This document shows, piece after piece, positions 6,910 to 9,074 of a stretch of 9,074 nt of DNA. The stretch is from assembly GCA_021810985.1 (NCBI GenBank), contig JAJZQA010000083.1, forward strand, positions 1 to 9,074. Reading direction: 5' to 3'. This DNA is from Deltaproteobacteria bacterium. GTDB lineage: Bacteria; Desulfobacterota; Desulfuromonadia; Geobacterales; Geobacteraceae. How positions within the stretch are numbered: the stretch's first letter is position 1; every line of letters begins with the position of its first letter. The notes beneath the pieces were generated by a model that saw nothing but the letters and a program-made list of their open reading frames with translations, was not told where the DNA came from and searched no databases. A program made the position numbers and the translations under genes.

Positions 6910-6911
<2 letters not shown>
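6702..6911 (-). other. cysteine-rich reading frame in the rnj-ftsK gap
   Basis: On the minus strand a frame open from an ATG at 6911 to a stop near 6702 reads, inside the gap only, TELDCVLCPKCRCCF followed by GRSRDGRIVLEKKYFRRQF. It has five closely spaced cysteines (C-x2-C-x2-C-x-C-C) like a small zinc ribbon, then a charged tail. No ribosome site precedes it, both ends overlap the flanking genes, and I recognise no family. It could be an unannotated small gene, a decayed fragment, a dispersed repeat or chance. The 152-base gap (6758-6909) otherwise holds only a 4-bp GGCG/CGCC inverted repeat just after rnj, with no T-run and no clear promoter. Confidence 0.2.

Positions 6912-9074
<2,163 letters not shown>

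Overview
The window looks like a chromosomal housekeeping region from a GC-rich Gram-negative bacterium. The best fit is Desulfuromonadota/Geobacter-like (the old Deltaproteobacteria). That placement is an inference from three things: a Gram-negative-looking gene set that includes an RNase J-type ribonuclease, a short SpoIIIE-like FtsK, and a TPR membrane protein of a kind I associate with that group. No tRNA, rRNA, CRISPR array, insertion sequence or phage gene was seen.

Left part (1-2449, minus strand): a two-gene unit. A 62-residue DUF4177-like protein is followed, stop codon abutting start codon, by DNA polymerase I. The polA gene runs off the left edge, so about 135 C-terminal residues are missing. 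A sigma70-type promoter for this unit is visible at 2500-2528.

Middle (2450-3748): a divergent intergenic region leads into a stand-alone plus-strand modA, the periplasmic molybdate-binding protein. The bases ahead of modA can fold into a compact branched RNA, a candidate cis-regulatory leader. A strong intrinsic terminator follows modA, and a separate promoter follows that, so modA is transcriptionally insulated and has no modB or modC beside it.

Right part (3692-9074, plus strand): a compact run of plsC (lysophosphatidate acyltransferase), a 60-residue two-helix membrane protein, a 146-residue membrane-anchored TPR-like protein, rnj (ribonuclease J) and ftsK (DNA translocase, cut by the right edge about 50 residues before its expected end). 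The first four genes are separated by 1 base, a 4-base overlap and 10 bases, so they probably form one operon. A 152-base gap separates rnj and ftsK. It has no convincing terminator, and it carries an unexplained cysteine-rich reading frame on the opposite strand.

Most of the window is ordinary core genome. The points worth a second look are the modA leader, the unnamed membrane-protein pair before rnj, the coding-like rnj-ftsK gap, and an acidic insertion in the FtsK motor domain.
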